Positions 20,785 through 30,376 of a stretch of DNA of 64,000 nt are shown one piece after another. The DNA comes from DATBRC01 sp036560485 (GTDB lineage: Bacteria > Pseudomonadota > Gammaproteobacteria > Burkholderiales > Burkholderiaceae_D), in contig DATBRC010000049.1 of assembly GCA_036560485.1 (NCBI GenBank), positions 3,466 to 67,465 on the forward strand. The letters run 5' to 3'. The translations under genes were made by a program, and so were the position numbers. Position 1 is the first letter of the stretch. Every line of letters starts with the position of its first letter. The notes below the pieces were generated by a model. The model was not told the DNA's origin. It was given only the letters and a program-made list of their open reading frames with translations, and did no database searches.

Positions 20785-21739
20785 CCGGCTTGGCATCCAC
20801 CTGGCAAGCAGCAAGGATGTCCGCCGCATCTTGCGCTTTCAACACATCGGCAATTTGACGACCCAATTCTTCCGGCGCATTTGCCGGTCCAAACGCATCC
20901 GCGGTTGCGATGCGCTTGCCATCCGGTGTGGCGACCATTGCGCGCAAGCGCATCGTATTGCCATCCGCAGATTCAATCGTGCCAAATGCTGCCAATGGAA
21001 TCTGACAACTGCCACCGAATGTTTTGGACACCATACGCTCGGCAGTAACCGCTTGCGCAGTTGCCAAATGATTGAGCGGTGCCAGCCATTGCTGCAGTTC
21101 AGGACGCCCGGATCGAATCTCGATTGCCATCGCACCCTGCCCTGGCGCAGGCAAACTTTGTTCCGGTGCGATCAATGCGCGAATGCGCTGCGGCAAACCC
21201 AAGCGCTTCAAACCGGCAGCGGCCAGAATGATGGCCGCATATTCACCCTTGTCCAACTTGCCAAGACGTGTATCGAGATTGCCGCGCAATGGGCGTATTA
21301 CCAATTTTGGATAACGTGCAGCAATCAATGCCTGGCGTCGCAGGCTGCTGGTACCGACGATAGCACCGTCAGGCAATGCATCCAGCGATGCATAATCGTT
21401 GGACACAAACGCATCGCGCGGATCTTCGCGTTCCAACACTGCCGCAAGGTCAAATCCTTCCGGCAAATCCATCGGCACATCTTTCAATGAATGCACTGCC
21501 AAATCGGCACGCCCTTCCGCCATCGCGACCTCCAATTCCTTGACGAACAAGCCTTTGCCACCGACCTTCGACAAGGTGCGATCGAGAATCTGATCACCCC
21601 TCGTAGTCATGCCCAGTATCTCGATCGCACACTGTGGATATAATGCAGAAAGCCTTGCACGCACATGCTCGGCTTGCCACATGGCCAGACGGCTTTCACG
21701 CGAGGCTATGATTAATTTTGTCGGGAGAGGTAATTTCAA
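20777..21739 (-). CDS. hemC: Hydroxymethylbilane synthase (porphobilinogen deaminase)
   Basis: HemC joins four porphobilinogen units into hydroxymethylbilane. Visible motifs are [17 protein letters not shown] at the start, [21 protein letters not shown] and [11 protein letters not shown] with the Cys that carries the dipyrromethane cofactor. I choose the TTG at 21739 (320 residues, giving [14 protein letters not shown]) because GAAAGAG lies at good spacing before it and the family starts there. Another TTG at 21784 would add 15 unconserved residues, and no ATG is available. It is divergent from ppc. Confidence 0.94.
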   Translation of the reverse strand: MKLPLPTKLIIASRESRLAMWQAEHVRARLSALYPQCAIEILGMTTRGDQILDRTLSKVGGKGLFVKELEVAMAEGRADLAVHSLKDVPMDLPEGFDLAAVLEREDPRDAFVSNDYASLDALPDGAIVGTSSLRRQALIAARYPKLVIRPLRGNLDTRLGKLDKGEYAAIILAAAGLKRLGLPQRIRALIAPEQSLPAPGQGAMAIEIRSGRPELQQWLAPLNHLATAQAVTAERMVSKTFGGSCQIPLAAFGTIESADGNTMRLRAMVATPDGKRIATADAFGPANAPEELGRQIADVLKAQDAADILAACQVDAKPDA

Positions 21740-21902
21740 AATGGACTCTTTCGGTTTAAGTTGGCATGCACCGTATCCATTCAACAGCGTCAGGCAAACT
21801 TATTGCGCAATTTCATAAGTGAATTTTATCATGCGAGCACAGTAAATTAAGAATTACCGGTCACTTACAACACGTCAACAAAACGGACTCTTATCTCTGA
21901 TC

Positions 21903-24770
21903 ATGGCCAAACATTCCAATCCCCGATCCTCACCACGACCATCGAAATCCGCCAGCGATCAAGATGAACCATTAAAAGAAGATATCCGCTTATTGGGCCG
22001 CTTGTTGGGTGAAGTGGTTCAGGAGCAAGAAGGCGAAGCGGTGTACCAGGTAGTGGAAAAGATACGCCAGACTGCAGTCCGCTTTCGTCGTGAAGCAGAT
22101 GTGCAAGCTGCTGCCGAACTGGACAAAATGCTGAGAAAACTGACTCGCAACGAAACTATTTCCGTCGTGCGCTCATTTTCGTATTTTTCGCACCTTGCCA
22201 ACATTGCAGAAGATCAGCATCACAATCGCCGGCGTCGCGCGCATTTGCTTTCAGGTGCAGAACCGCAACCGGGCAGCGTCGCTTATGCATTATCCAAACT
22301 GGGCAATGCAGGCGTTGCAGGTTCTGCCATCAAAACTTTCTTTCATGATGCGCTGATCTCACCTGTCCTCACCGCACATCCGACAGAGGTTCAACGCAAA
22401 AGCACTCTGGACGCCGAGCATGAAATCGCGCGCCTACTGGCAGAGCGCGATCAACCGTTGACCGCAAAAGAACGTGCTGCCAATACCGAACAACTGTACG
22501 CCCGTATTGCGACACTGTGGCAAACCCGCATGCTGCGTTACACCAAGCTCACGGTCGCAGACGAAATTGAAAACGCGCTGTCCTACTATCGCATCACGTT
22601 CTTGCGTGAGTTGCCTGGGCTCTATGACGATATCGAATCTGAAATCGCCACACAGCTACCTCCAAAAAAATCTCGCCAACAAGGTATCGAGATTCCGGCA
22701 TTCGTACAAATGGGTAGTTGGATCGGCGGCGATCGTGACGGCAATCCGAACGTCAATGCGAGCACCATGCAACATGCACTGGCGCGCCAATCCACTACGA
22801 TACTCGATTTCTATCTGGAAGAATCGCATGCGCTTGGCGCCGAACTTTCGATATCGACCTTGCTCGTCAATGTCGCTCCTGAGCTGCAAGCATTGGCCGA
22901 CGCGTCACCCGATCATTCCGAACATCGGATGGATGAGCCTTATCGCCGTGCGCTGGTCGGCATTTACGCGCGCCTGGCTGCAACCGCACGCTCGCTTGGC
23001 GCGGCCAATATCTTGCGTCAGGAAGTGGCTCCCGCTGCGCCATACCCATCCGCGGCTGAATTCACAGCAGATCTGCAGGTCTTGGTAGATTCTCTCAAAG
23101 CACACCATAGTGCAACATTGATCAAGCCACGCTTGTCGACACTGAAACGCGCATCTGAAATTTTCGGTTTCCATCTTGCCACGCTCGATATGCGGCAAAG
23201 TTCCGATGTGCATGAACGGGTTCTATCTGAATTATTTGCACGCGGCAAAGTACAGCAGCATTACGAAAAATTAAATGAAGAAGAAAAAGTAAAACTGTTG
23301 CTCAGTGAATTGGCACAACCGCGCCTGTTGTATTCACCGTATGTGTCCTACTCGGATGAAACCAATTCAGAATTGATGGTTCTGCGTGTCGCGCGCGAAA
23401 TCCGCAAGCGCTACGGTACACGCGCAATCCGCAATTACATTATCTCGCACACCGAAACCGTGTCCGACTTGCTTGAAGTATTTGTGCTGCAACGGGAAGC
23501 CGGCTTGTTGCGCGCCGCCGGCAATGACGACAGTTCGCAACTCAATGCAGAACTTGATCTGATGGTGATTCCCTTGTTCGAGACCATTCCCGATCTGCGC
23601 TGTGCAGCGACCATCATGGAAAACCTGATGGCGCTACCGCAGATCAAACATCTGATCGCCAAACAAGGTTATTTGCAGGAAGTGATGCTCGGTTATTCCG
23701 ACTCCAACAAAGATGGCGGCTTCCTGACATCGAACTGGGAATTGTATAAAGCGGAAACAAAGCTGGTTGAAATCTTCAACCGCGCCGGCGTCAAGCTACG
23801 CCTGTTTCACGGACGCGGCGGAACAGTCGGTAGAGGCGGTGGCCCAAGCTATGAAGCCATCCTGGCGCAACCGAGCGGCACGGTGAATGGACAAATCCGT
23901 TTAACGGAACAAGGGGAAATTATCGCATCGAAATTTTCCAACCCTGAGATCGGCCGCCTCAACCTCGAAATGCTGGTCGCCGCCACATTGGAAGCCAGCT
24001 TGATGCCGCAAACTGAAAATGGTGGACGCGCAAAGAAACTGTCCGAATTTGAAAGCGTGATGGAACAATTATCCGAGCGTGCTTATCATGCCTATCGCAA
24101 TCTGGTGTATGAAACACCGGGTTTCACCGATTATTTTTTCTCGGCGACACCAATCGCTGAAATCGCCGAGCTGAATATCGGATCACGTCCGGCTTCGCGC
24201 AAATCCACACGCCGCATCGAAGACTTGCGAGCCATTCCGTGGGGATTTTCATGGGGACAATGCCGCTTGCTGTTGCCGGGTTGGTATGGATTCGGCAGTG
24301 CCATTGCATCATGGCTGGATGAAGCAGGCGATGCCAAGATTAAAAATAAAAAAATTGCCACGTTGAGAGCGATGTTTAAAGAATGGCCATTCTTTGCAAC
24401 GCTGTTATCCAATATGGACATGGTGCTGTCCAAGACCGATCTGGCTGTCGCATCGCGCTATGCCGAACTGGTCGAGGACAAAAAACTGCGCAAATCGATC
24501 TTCAAACGCATCGTTGATGAACATGAACGTACCACTGCATGTTTAGCCAATATCACAGGAGAAACTGAACGATTGGCAAATAACCCGTCGCTGGCACGCT
24601 CGATCAAGAATCGTTTTGCGTATCTCGATCCACTCAATCACTTGCAGGTGGAATTGATCAAACGGCATCGCACAGCGGTGGCTGCCGGACGCACAATCGA
24701 TGAACGTGCGCGGCGCGGCATTCATCTGTCGATTAACGGGATCGCAGCGGGATTACGCAATACCGGTTAG
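21903..24770 (+). CDS. ppc: Phosphoenolpyruvate carboxylase
   Basis: Ppc makes oxaloacetate from PEP and bicarbonate, refilling the TCA cycle. At 955 residues it is slightly longer than the E. coli enzyme, mainly at the N-terminus. Both signatures are present: LTAHPTEVQRKS with the catalytic His, and MLGYSDSNKDGGFLTSNW, followed by the mobile loop LFHGRGGTVGRGGGP. The C-terminus INGIAAGLRNTG matches the conserved allosteric end. It is transcribed alone, divergent from hemC, and ends at a strong terminator. Confidence 0.97.
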   Translation: MAKHSNPRSSPRPSKSASDQDEPLKEDIRLLGRLLGEVVQEQEGEAVYQVVEKIRQTAVRFRREADVQAAAELDKMLRKLTRNETISVVRSFSYFSHLANIAEDQHHNRRRRAHLLSGAEPQPGSVAYALSKLGNAGVAGSAIKTFFHDALISPVLTAHPTEVQRKSTLDAEHEIARLLAERDQPLTAKERAANTEQLYARIATLWQTRMLRYTKLTVADEIENALSYYRITFLRELPGLYDDIESEIATQLPPKKSRQQGIEIPAFVQMGSWIGGDRDGNPNVNASTMQHALARQSTTILDFYLEESHALGAELSISTLLVNVAPELQALADASPDHSEHRMDEPYRRALVGIYARLAATARSLGAANILRQEVAPAAPYPSAAEFTADLQVLVDSLKAHHSATLIKPRLSTLKRASEIFGFHLATLDMRQSSDVHERVLSELFARGKVQQHYEKLNEEEKVKLLLSELAQPRLLYSPYVSYSDETNSELMVLRVAREIRKRYGTRAIRNYIISHTETVSDLLEVFVLQREAGLLRAAGNDDSSQLNAELDLMVIPLFETIPDLRCAATIMENLMALPQIKHLIAKQGYLQEVMLGYSDSNKDGGFLTSNWELYKAETKLVEIFNRAGVKLRLFHGRGGTVGRGGGPSYEAILAQPSGTVNGQIRLTEQGEIIASKFSNPEIGRLNLEMLVAATLEASLMPQTENGGRAKKLSEFESVMEQLSERAYHAYRNLVYETPGFTDYFFSATPIAEIAELNIGSRPASRKSTRRIEDLRAIPWGFSWGQCRLLLPGWYGFGSAIASWLDEAGDAKIKNKKIATLRAMFKEWPFFATLLSNMDMVLSKTDLAVASRYAELVEDKKLRKSIFKRIVDEHERTTACLANITGETERLANNPSLARSIKNRFAYLDPLNHLQVELIKRHRTAVAAGRTIDERARRGIHLSINGIAAGLRNTG

Positions 24771-24809
24771 AACATCGCGCTGCCATGAACCAGAAAGATT
24801 GAAATCGAT

Positions 24810-24835
24810 CGGGGCGATGTTCTTGCATCGCCCCG
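24810..24835. terminator. Convergent-gene terminator
   Basis: CGGGGCGATG and TGCATCGCCCCG form a GC-rich stem with a three- to four-base loop, 39 bases after the ppc stop and 17 bases beyond the esterase stop on the other strand. It probably serves both. Confidence 0.8.
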
Positions 24836-24852
24836 CTTTGCTATTCCAGCTT

Positions 24853-26697
24853 TTACTCCACCGAGATTTTCTTCTGCGTCAAGGTCGCATCGAATATCAA
24901 TTTCTTCGGCCAAGGTTCCCACTTCACGCCGAGCGATGCATTGTTGGGATCGCCATTTTTGATGAACGCAGCGATGGTATCCATCATGGCTGCAGACAAC
25001 GCTTCACGACCCGGCTTGTTGGCCGTGCTGTTGATCGCATTGGAAAATACCGATGGGCCGAAGTTACCAAAAATGAACGGGGCATCGAATAGATGTGCCG
25101 CACCATAAACGTCATTCCACGGGGTCGGTTCCTGCGCCCAATTAAATTGTGAGTACCACACATTGGGTTGCTGCTTGAGCAAGGTCTCCATCACATTATT
25201 GCGGCTCGGACCAAAAAATATATTGGAAAAGAATGTTGTCCTTGCACTCCATCCGGTTGCCGGCGCATCGACCGGCAAATAGGCAGGATTAATAATGTCG
25301 GTTATATCCAGCGCTGAAGATAAGCCTACCTGATGCAGAATACTTGCCAAGTCATTTTGAGGAACAGCATCGAATGGAAAAAAGGCCAAGCCATTTGTGC
25401 TTGTTGCGGCCGTCTTCACAACGTCGCCATTAAATGTCGCCATCATTTTGAATCGTGTCGCATCATCGACAATAAAGCCCGGTTTACCACCAAGCACCGG
25501 AGCCAATGCCAGGAACGGAGCAAACAGCTTTCCCTCTTCTGCTGTGTTGGTCACAAGGATCGGCACCTTACGGTAATTGCCTTCAGCAATCGCTGCAATC
25601 GGATCGACAGGAAGAACAGTGCCATCCGGAACCGGTCCTGAAATTCCCATCCCTTTCGGCGTCAGCTTGGTCAGCAATGTCGTCAAAATCACATTGGCAT
25701 CTTTTGAACGCAAATAATTGGCGAGCTGCGCACTGGACTGTGTGGCGATATAGGCTTTGGCCGATTCGTTATCGGTCGCCTTGCCATCTTCGATCAGCAA
25801 AGTATTGAGCAATGCATTGCCCTGCGCTGCATAAAATGGCGCCGGGAAAAGCGTAGGGAACATCCCTTTTGGCAAATTGGTAGAAAGCGAAATTCCGCCA
25901 CTCATCGGAATGGCTTTGTGGATCAAGCCTTTGCTTAATGGTGATGTGAGCACAGCCCAGGTATTGATCGCGCCGGCCGACTGCCCCATCACGGTGACAT
26001 TGTTCTTATCGCCGCCAAAGTTCGTAATGTTCTTGTTGATGAACTTGAGCGCCTGAATAATATCGAGCAACGCAAAATTGCCTGAATCGCTTGCGGCATC
26101 CGTGCCCGTCTTGAGTTGCGCGACATTCAAGAAACCCATCAGACCGACACGATAATTTGCCGTGACGACGATTGCGTTCGCTCTTTTGGCAAGATGGGCA
26201 CCGTTATAGACAGGGTCTGCAGTATACCCGGCATTATTGCTGCCGCCATAGACAAACAAGACGACCGGCAGATTAGCGGTGTCGTTCGCTGGACGCCAAA
26301 TATTGAGCGTCAAACAATCTTCGCTGCCAACCGGTGTATTAAGCGTCGTGCCTATGGTTGCATCATAAGTATTGTTCGCGCCAGGCCCGTAAATGCGGCC
26401 GTTTTGAATACACGCATTGCCGAACTCCTGAGTAACGAGTGTGCCTTTCCATGGCTCCGGCTCAACCGGCGCCTTCCAGCGCAATGCGCCAATCGGCGGC
26501 TCCGCAAAGGGAATGCCTTCCCAAAAATATGTGCCCGATCCAGCCTTGTCATTGACGCCTTGTACCAAACCATAAGAGGTAGTCCGCACTTGAGGCGGTG
26601 TGCTCTCTTTGGCATCTGCATTTGTAACTGTACCTGCAGTTATGAACGCGCAAGTCAGCATCAATGACTGAATACGCCATGTTGTATTTTTTTGCAT
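24853..26697 (-). CDS. Secreted type-B carboxylesterase
   Basis: The 614-residue alpha/beta hydrolase has a signal peptide of about 29 residues (cut near TNADA). Type-B markers are FWEGIPFAEPPIGALRWKAP near the start, EDCLTLNIWRP, and the nucleophile elbow VTVMGQSAGA with the catalytic Ser. GAAHLFDAPFIFGNF near the end probably carries the catalytic His. Substrate cannot be predicted. It is monocistronic, converging on ppc, and is preceded by an unusually AT-rich 298-base gap. It may be outer-membrane or periplasmic, as no lipobox is visible. Confidence 0.88.
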   Translation of the reverse strand: MQKNTTWRIQSLMLTCAFITAGTVTNADAKESTPPQVRTTSYGLVQGVNDKAGSGTYFWEGIPFAEPPIGALRWKAPVEPEPWKGTLVTQEFGNACIQNGRIYGPGANNTYDATIGTTLNTPVGSEDCLTLNIWRPANDTANLPVVLFVYGGSNNAGYTADPVYNGAHLAKRANAIVVTANYRVGLMGFLNVAQLKTGTDAASDSGNFALLDIIQALKFINKNITNFGGDKNNVTVMGQSAGAINTWAVLTSPLSKGLIHKAIPMSGGISLSTNLPKGMFPTLFPAPFYAAQGNALLNTLLIEDGKATDNESAKAYIATQSSAQLANYLRSKDANVILTTLLTKLTPKGMGISGPVPDGTVLPVDPIAAIAEGNYRKVPILVTNTAEEGKLFAPFLALAPVLGGKPGFIVDDATRFKMMATFNGDVVKTAATSTNGLAFFPFDAVPQNDLASILHQVGLSSALDITDIINPAYLPVDAPATGWSARTTFFSNIFFGPSRNNVMETLLKQQPNVWYSQFNWAQEPTPWNDVYGAAHLFDAPFIFGNFGPSVFSNAINSTANKPGREALSAAMMDTIAAFIKNGDPNNASLGVKWEPWPKKLIFDATLTQKKISVE

Positions 26698-26995
26698 GAT
26701 CCTCCCCCGACAATAATTATTTTTTATAGTGCATGTATGACAACTTGTGATGCAGACTTAAATCGAGGAGAAAGAGTGCCACAAAGAGAATATATGCGCC
26801 ACATCAGAAATTTAAATTGAGGTTATATGACAACTTGGACTCTCTAAAGAGAGAGTAGAGAGGATTTTGAATGTGTCAGATATTCATTATCAAAGGCTTT
26901 GATTAATATCAAACGCAACAATTAGTGAAATATAAATACAAGAAGACAACATCGATTAAAACAACCCGACAACTTGCTGCTGAGTTCACTCTGAT
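26698..26995. promoter_or_regulatory. AT-rich gap with repeated GACAACTTG motif
   Basis: There is no gene. TATGACAACTTG occurs at 26737-26748 and 26826-26837, and GACAACTTG again at 26969-26977, all in the same orientation. A small dyad ACTCTCT-AAAG-AGAGAGT lies near 26838-26855. The gap holds the esterase promoter (minus strand) and lies downstream of algR. The repeated motif could be an operator. Confidence 0.35.
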
Positions 26996-27802
26996 TTAAC
27001 GCACCAGCGCCTTCACTACAGACCACTGACGGCGTGAAATCGGCAAACGGTCATCCACATCGCGCAGGATGACTTGCCAAGTCTCTTGCGCCTTCTCCTG
27101 CGATTTATCTTGCTCGCTTTCTGCATCGATCGGATGCACGGCGCGTTCCACACCGATGATCGCATTGCGCGCGACGAGCGCATTGCGATGCACGCGCAAG
27201 AACGTATCCGCCATTTCTTCTTCAATTGAATTCAGCGATTCTTCAATCAAATATTCACGCATCCTGGTACGCAGCGTCACATACTTGGCTTCTGCCTTCA
27301 GATACACCACATCAACGATCGGCACCAGCAATAAACGGCCTCGCTCTTGCACAGAAAAATTCCTGCGCTTAGCCTGCAGTGCAACGCTTGCTGCTGTGAC
27401 TGCTCCGGTCTGCGATTGCGCATGCGGACCCAGCTTGCTGGCGCGCCGGATTGCTTCGGCCAGCCGTGTCGACCGCACCGGTTTCAACAGATAATCGAGC
27501 GCATGCACTTCAAATGCCTTGATTGCATATTCATCGAATGCACTGACAAAGATGATCAGCGGTGCACCTGCAGGGTCTTTAGCTAAATGAGAGGCAAGCT
27601 CAAGACCTGTCATCCCCGGCATCTGCACATCCAGCAAAACAATATCGGGCTTGGTCGTGGCGATGCCGTCAAGTGCAGCTTGCGCCTGACCTGCCTCGCC
27701 TACTAATTGATGCGGGCATTCGGCAGCAATATCCGACAGCAATGTCTTCATCCTGGCGCGTGCCGGTGCCTCATCATCGATAATATAAATACGCGGAGTC
27801 AT
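26996..27802 (-). CDS. algR: LytTR-type response regulator, AlgR-like
   Basis: The 268-residue protein has a receiver domain (about 3-120, phospho-acceptor Asp58 in IVLLDVQMPGMTG, Lys in LDYLLKPVR) and a C-terminal LytTR DNA-binding domain (about 150-265, VDVVYLKAEAKYVTLRTR, FLRVHRNALVARNAI). In pseudomonads AlgR controls pili, virulence and exopolysaccharide genes. Here the regulon is unknown. It overlaps the kinase gene by 4 bases. The neighbourhood with argH and, further on, hemC is the conserved AlgZR locus. Confidence 0.88.
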   Translation of the reverse strand: MTPRIYIIDDEAPARARMKTLLSDIAAECPHQLVGEAGQAQAALDGIATTKPDIVLLDVQMPGMTGLELASHLAKDPAGAPLIIFVSAFDEYAIKAFEVHALDYLLKPVRSTRLAEAIRRASKLGPHAQSQTGAVTAASVALQAKRRNFSVQERGRLLLVPIVDVVYLKAEAKYVTLRTRMREYLIEESLNSIEEEMADTFLRVHRNALVARNAIIGVERAVHPIDAESEQDKSQEKAQETWQVILRDVDDRLPISRRQWSVVKALVR

Positions 27803-28845
27803 TGCGTCACCTTCACATAAGGGAAACGTAACCGCACCTCAAAAAATCCATTCGCCGCAGAGGTTGTCATCTGTGCCTCCACATCATACAAAAGTGCCAA
27901 GCGCTCGCGAATATTATTCAATGCCATGTGGTTACCTTCGGATGCCGCATCGCCGCCGTAATAAGGATTGGTTATTGCAATTTCAATGCGATCCAATGTC
28001 CGGTCCAGCTTGATTTGAATAAGCGCCGGTTCCGCCGACGGCTCGATACCGTAGTGCACAGCGTTTTCCAGCAATGGTTGCAACAACAATGAAGGAATCT
28101 GCGCCTTGCGCAAAACAGAGTCGGTGACGTTGGTCGCCTCCCATTTCACTTGCAGACGCTCTCCCAGCCGCACCTTTTCAATCGACAAATATTGCCGGCA
28201 TAAACGAATCTCCTGCTCCAGCGTTGTCATGTCGCGCGCATCGCGCATCAGTACACGGAACAAATCCGCCAAATCTTCCAGCGTCGTCTCTGCCCGCTTC
28301 GGCTCGGTACGGATCAACGACAACACTGCGTTCAGACTATTGAATAAAAAATGGGGACGTATGCGCGCTTGCAGTGCTTGCAACCGCGCTTCTACCAACG
28401 CAGGCGAAAAAGCACGCGTACGCAACTCAAAGTAATGCTGCAATGCGATACCAAACAGGCCGGCCGCCAGCATGCCGCCAATATTGGTCAAATGGGTGAA
28501 ACTGTCCAGAAACCATGTATTCAATGACAGAAACCGAATGATCAACGATGTAACAACGGCAGGCACCAAAGCGCTCAGTAAACGCTGTGCCCACAACGGG
28601 ATCGTTTTGACAATCTGCCGCACGCCGCATAGCGCAACCAGAGATGCCAGGCAGGACAGTTCGACCAGCATCGATGTTTCGACAAATTCCTGCAAACCAG
28701 CCTTGAAACCGGTCGTCCGCAGCAAAATCGCCATCAATACCACACCATTGACTGCCAGAAGGGTGCGAAACACCACCCCGATGTTGCAGCAATCGGGGAT
28801 GACGATCTCGATCGGCACTTCGCTTGGCTCTGCGGTCAGGGGCAT
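27799..28845 (-). CDS. algZ: Sensor histidine kinase, AlgZ/FimS (LytS-like) family
   Basis: The 348-residue protein has about four N-terminal membrane segments (about 25-145), then a His_kinase domain with RPHFLFNSLNAVLSLIR carrying the phospho-acceptor His. An ATPase domain follows with PSLLLQPLLENAVHYGIEP. It would phosphorylate the AlgR-like partner encoded immediately downstream with a 4-base overlap. It has no large periplasmic sensor. The gene is divergent from argH. Confidence 0.88.
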   Translation of the reverse strand: MPLTAEPSEVPIEIVIPDCCNIGVVFRTLLAVNGVVLMAILLRTTGFKAGLQEFVETSMLVELSCLASLVALCGVRQIVKTIPLWAQRLLSALVPAVVTSLIIRFLSLNTWFLDSFTHLTNIGGMLAAGLFGIALQHYFELRTRAFSPALVEARLQALQARIRPHFLFNSLNAVLSLIRTEPKRAETTLEDLADLFRVLMRDARDMTTLEQEIRLCRQYLSIEKVRLGERLQVKWEATNVTDSVLRKAQIPSLLLQPLLENAVHYGIEPSAEPALIQIKLDRTLDRIEIAITNPYYGGDAASEGNHMALNNIRERLALLYDVEAQMTTSAANGFFEVRLRFPYVKVTQ

Positions 28846-28896
28846 GTCATTGAATGATTGTTGTTATGGTACGGAGTATAAGCGGGCAGCTTGTTT

Positions 28897-28902
28897 TATA
28901 AT
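28897..28902 (+). promoter_or_regulatory. Candidate -10 box of argH
   Basis: A consensus TATAAT lies 35 bases before the argH start. No good -35 is present at 16-18 bases upstream, so the promoter may be activator-dependent or the box a chance match. Confidence 0.3.
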
Positions 28903-28936
28903 CATATATTCATCAGGACATTGAACCACTCCCAAC

Positions 28937-30331
28937 ATGACAGCACAACTCTCTAAAAAAGGCGAAGCCTGGTCGGCGCGTTTTTCCGAACCGGTCTCCG
29001 ATTTAGTCAAACGTTACACCGCTTCTGTCTTCTTCGACAAGCGTTTGGCGCAATTTGACATCGAAGGCTCGCTTGCACATGCCGAAATGCTAGCCGGCAG
29101 TGGCATCATCAGCAAGCAGGACTTGGCCGATATCCAGCGCGGCATGGCGCAAATCAAGGAAGAGATCGCCTCCGGCAAGTTTGAATGGCTGCTCGATCTG
29201 GAAGATGTCCACCTGAATATTGAAAAGCGCCTGACCGAACTGGTTGGCGACGCCGGCAAGCGCCTGCACACTGGCCGCTCGCGCAATGACCAGGTCGCGA
29301 CCGATATCCGCTTGTATGTGCGTGCCGCGATTGACGATATCACTGCATTACTGCGCGAATTCCGTCTGTCCCTGCTCGATCTGGCAGAACAGCATGCGCA
29401 TACCATCCTGCCCGGCTTTACCCATATGCAGGTGGCGCAACCTGTGACCTTCGGCCATCACATGCTGGCCTATGTCGAAATGTTCGGGCGCGATGCCGAA
29501 CGCATGGCCGATTGCCGCAAACGCGTCAATCGTTTGCCGCTGGGCTCTGCTGCTTTGGCCGGCACCACGTTCCCGATCGATCGTGCACAAGTTGCGCAAC
29601 TGTTGGGATTTGAAGACGTGTGCCATAACTCGCTCGACGCGGTATCGGATCGTGACTTTGCGATTGAATTTTGCGCAGCTGCTGCACTGATCATGACGCA
29701 CATTTCGCGCATGTCGGAAGAGCTGGTGATCTGGATGAGCCCGCGTGTCGGCTTCATCGATATCGCCGATCGCTTCTGCACCGGTTCATCCATCATGCCT
29801 CAAAAGAAAAATCCCGATGTGCCCGAACTGGCACGCGGCAAAACCGGCCGTGTCAACGGCCATTTAGTCGCATTGCTGACCCTGATGAAAGGTCAGCCAT
29901 TGGCTTACAACAAGGATAATCAGGAAGACAAGGAACCGCTGTTCGATACGGTCGATACCGTGACCGACACGTTGCGTATTTTTGCCGACATGGCACGCGG
30001 CATTACCGTCAAGGCCGATGCGATGCGTGCAGCAGCGCTGCAAGGTTATGCGACCGCAACCGACCTGGCTGATTACCTGGTGAAGAAGGGACTGCCGTTC
30101 CGCGATGCGCATGAAGCCGTCGCACGCGCGGTGCGCAAGTGTGTCGACAATCAATGTGATCTGGTCGACTTGACGCTAGATGAACTGCAAGAGTTCTCTG
30201 CGTTGATTGAGCTGGATGTTTTCAATGTATTGACATTGGATGGCTCGATCGCTGCGCGTGATCATGTCGGCGGCACCGCGCCTGGCCAAGTGCTTGCTGC
30301 AATCAAGCGTGTACGCCAACAGCTTGCTTAA
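28937..30331 (+). CDS. argH: Argininosuccinate lyase
   Basis: ArgH splits argininosuccinate into arginine and fumarate, the last step of arginine synthesis. The 464 residues are the usual length. The signature [15 protein letters not shown] holds the catalytic Ser loop, [19 protein letters not shown] and [15 protein letters not shown] are the other conserved regions. It is divergent from algZ and converges on the GGDEF gene. Confidence 0.98.
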   Translation: MTAQLSKKGEAWSARFSEPVSDLVKRYTASVFFDKRLAQFDIEGSLAHAEMLAGSGIISKQDLADIQRGMAQIKEEIASGKFEWLLDLEDVHLNIEKRLTELVGDAGKRLHTGRSRNDQVATDIRLYVRAAIDDITALLREFRLSLLDLAEQHAHTILPGFTHMQVAQPVTFGHHMLAYVEMFGRDAERMADCRKRVNRLPLGSAALAGTTFPIDRAQVAQLLGFEDVCHNSLDAVSDRDFAIEFCAAAALIMTHISRMSEELVIWMSPRVGFIDIADRFCTGSSIMPQKKNPDVPELARGKTGRVNGHLVALLTLMKGQPLAYNKDNQEDKEPLFDTVDTVTDTLRIFADMARGITVKADAMRAAALQGYATATDLADYLVKKGLPFRDAHEAVARAVRKCVDNQCDLVDLTLDELQEFSALIELDVFNVLTLDGSIAARDHVGGTAPGQVLAAIKRVRQQLA

Positions 30332-30376
30332 CTTGACAGTCGCCCGTGACGCACGAGTGACGATAACGCCTACCTT

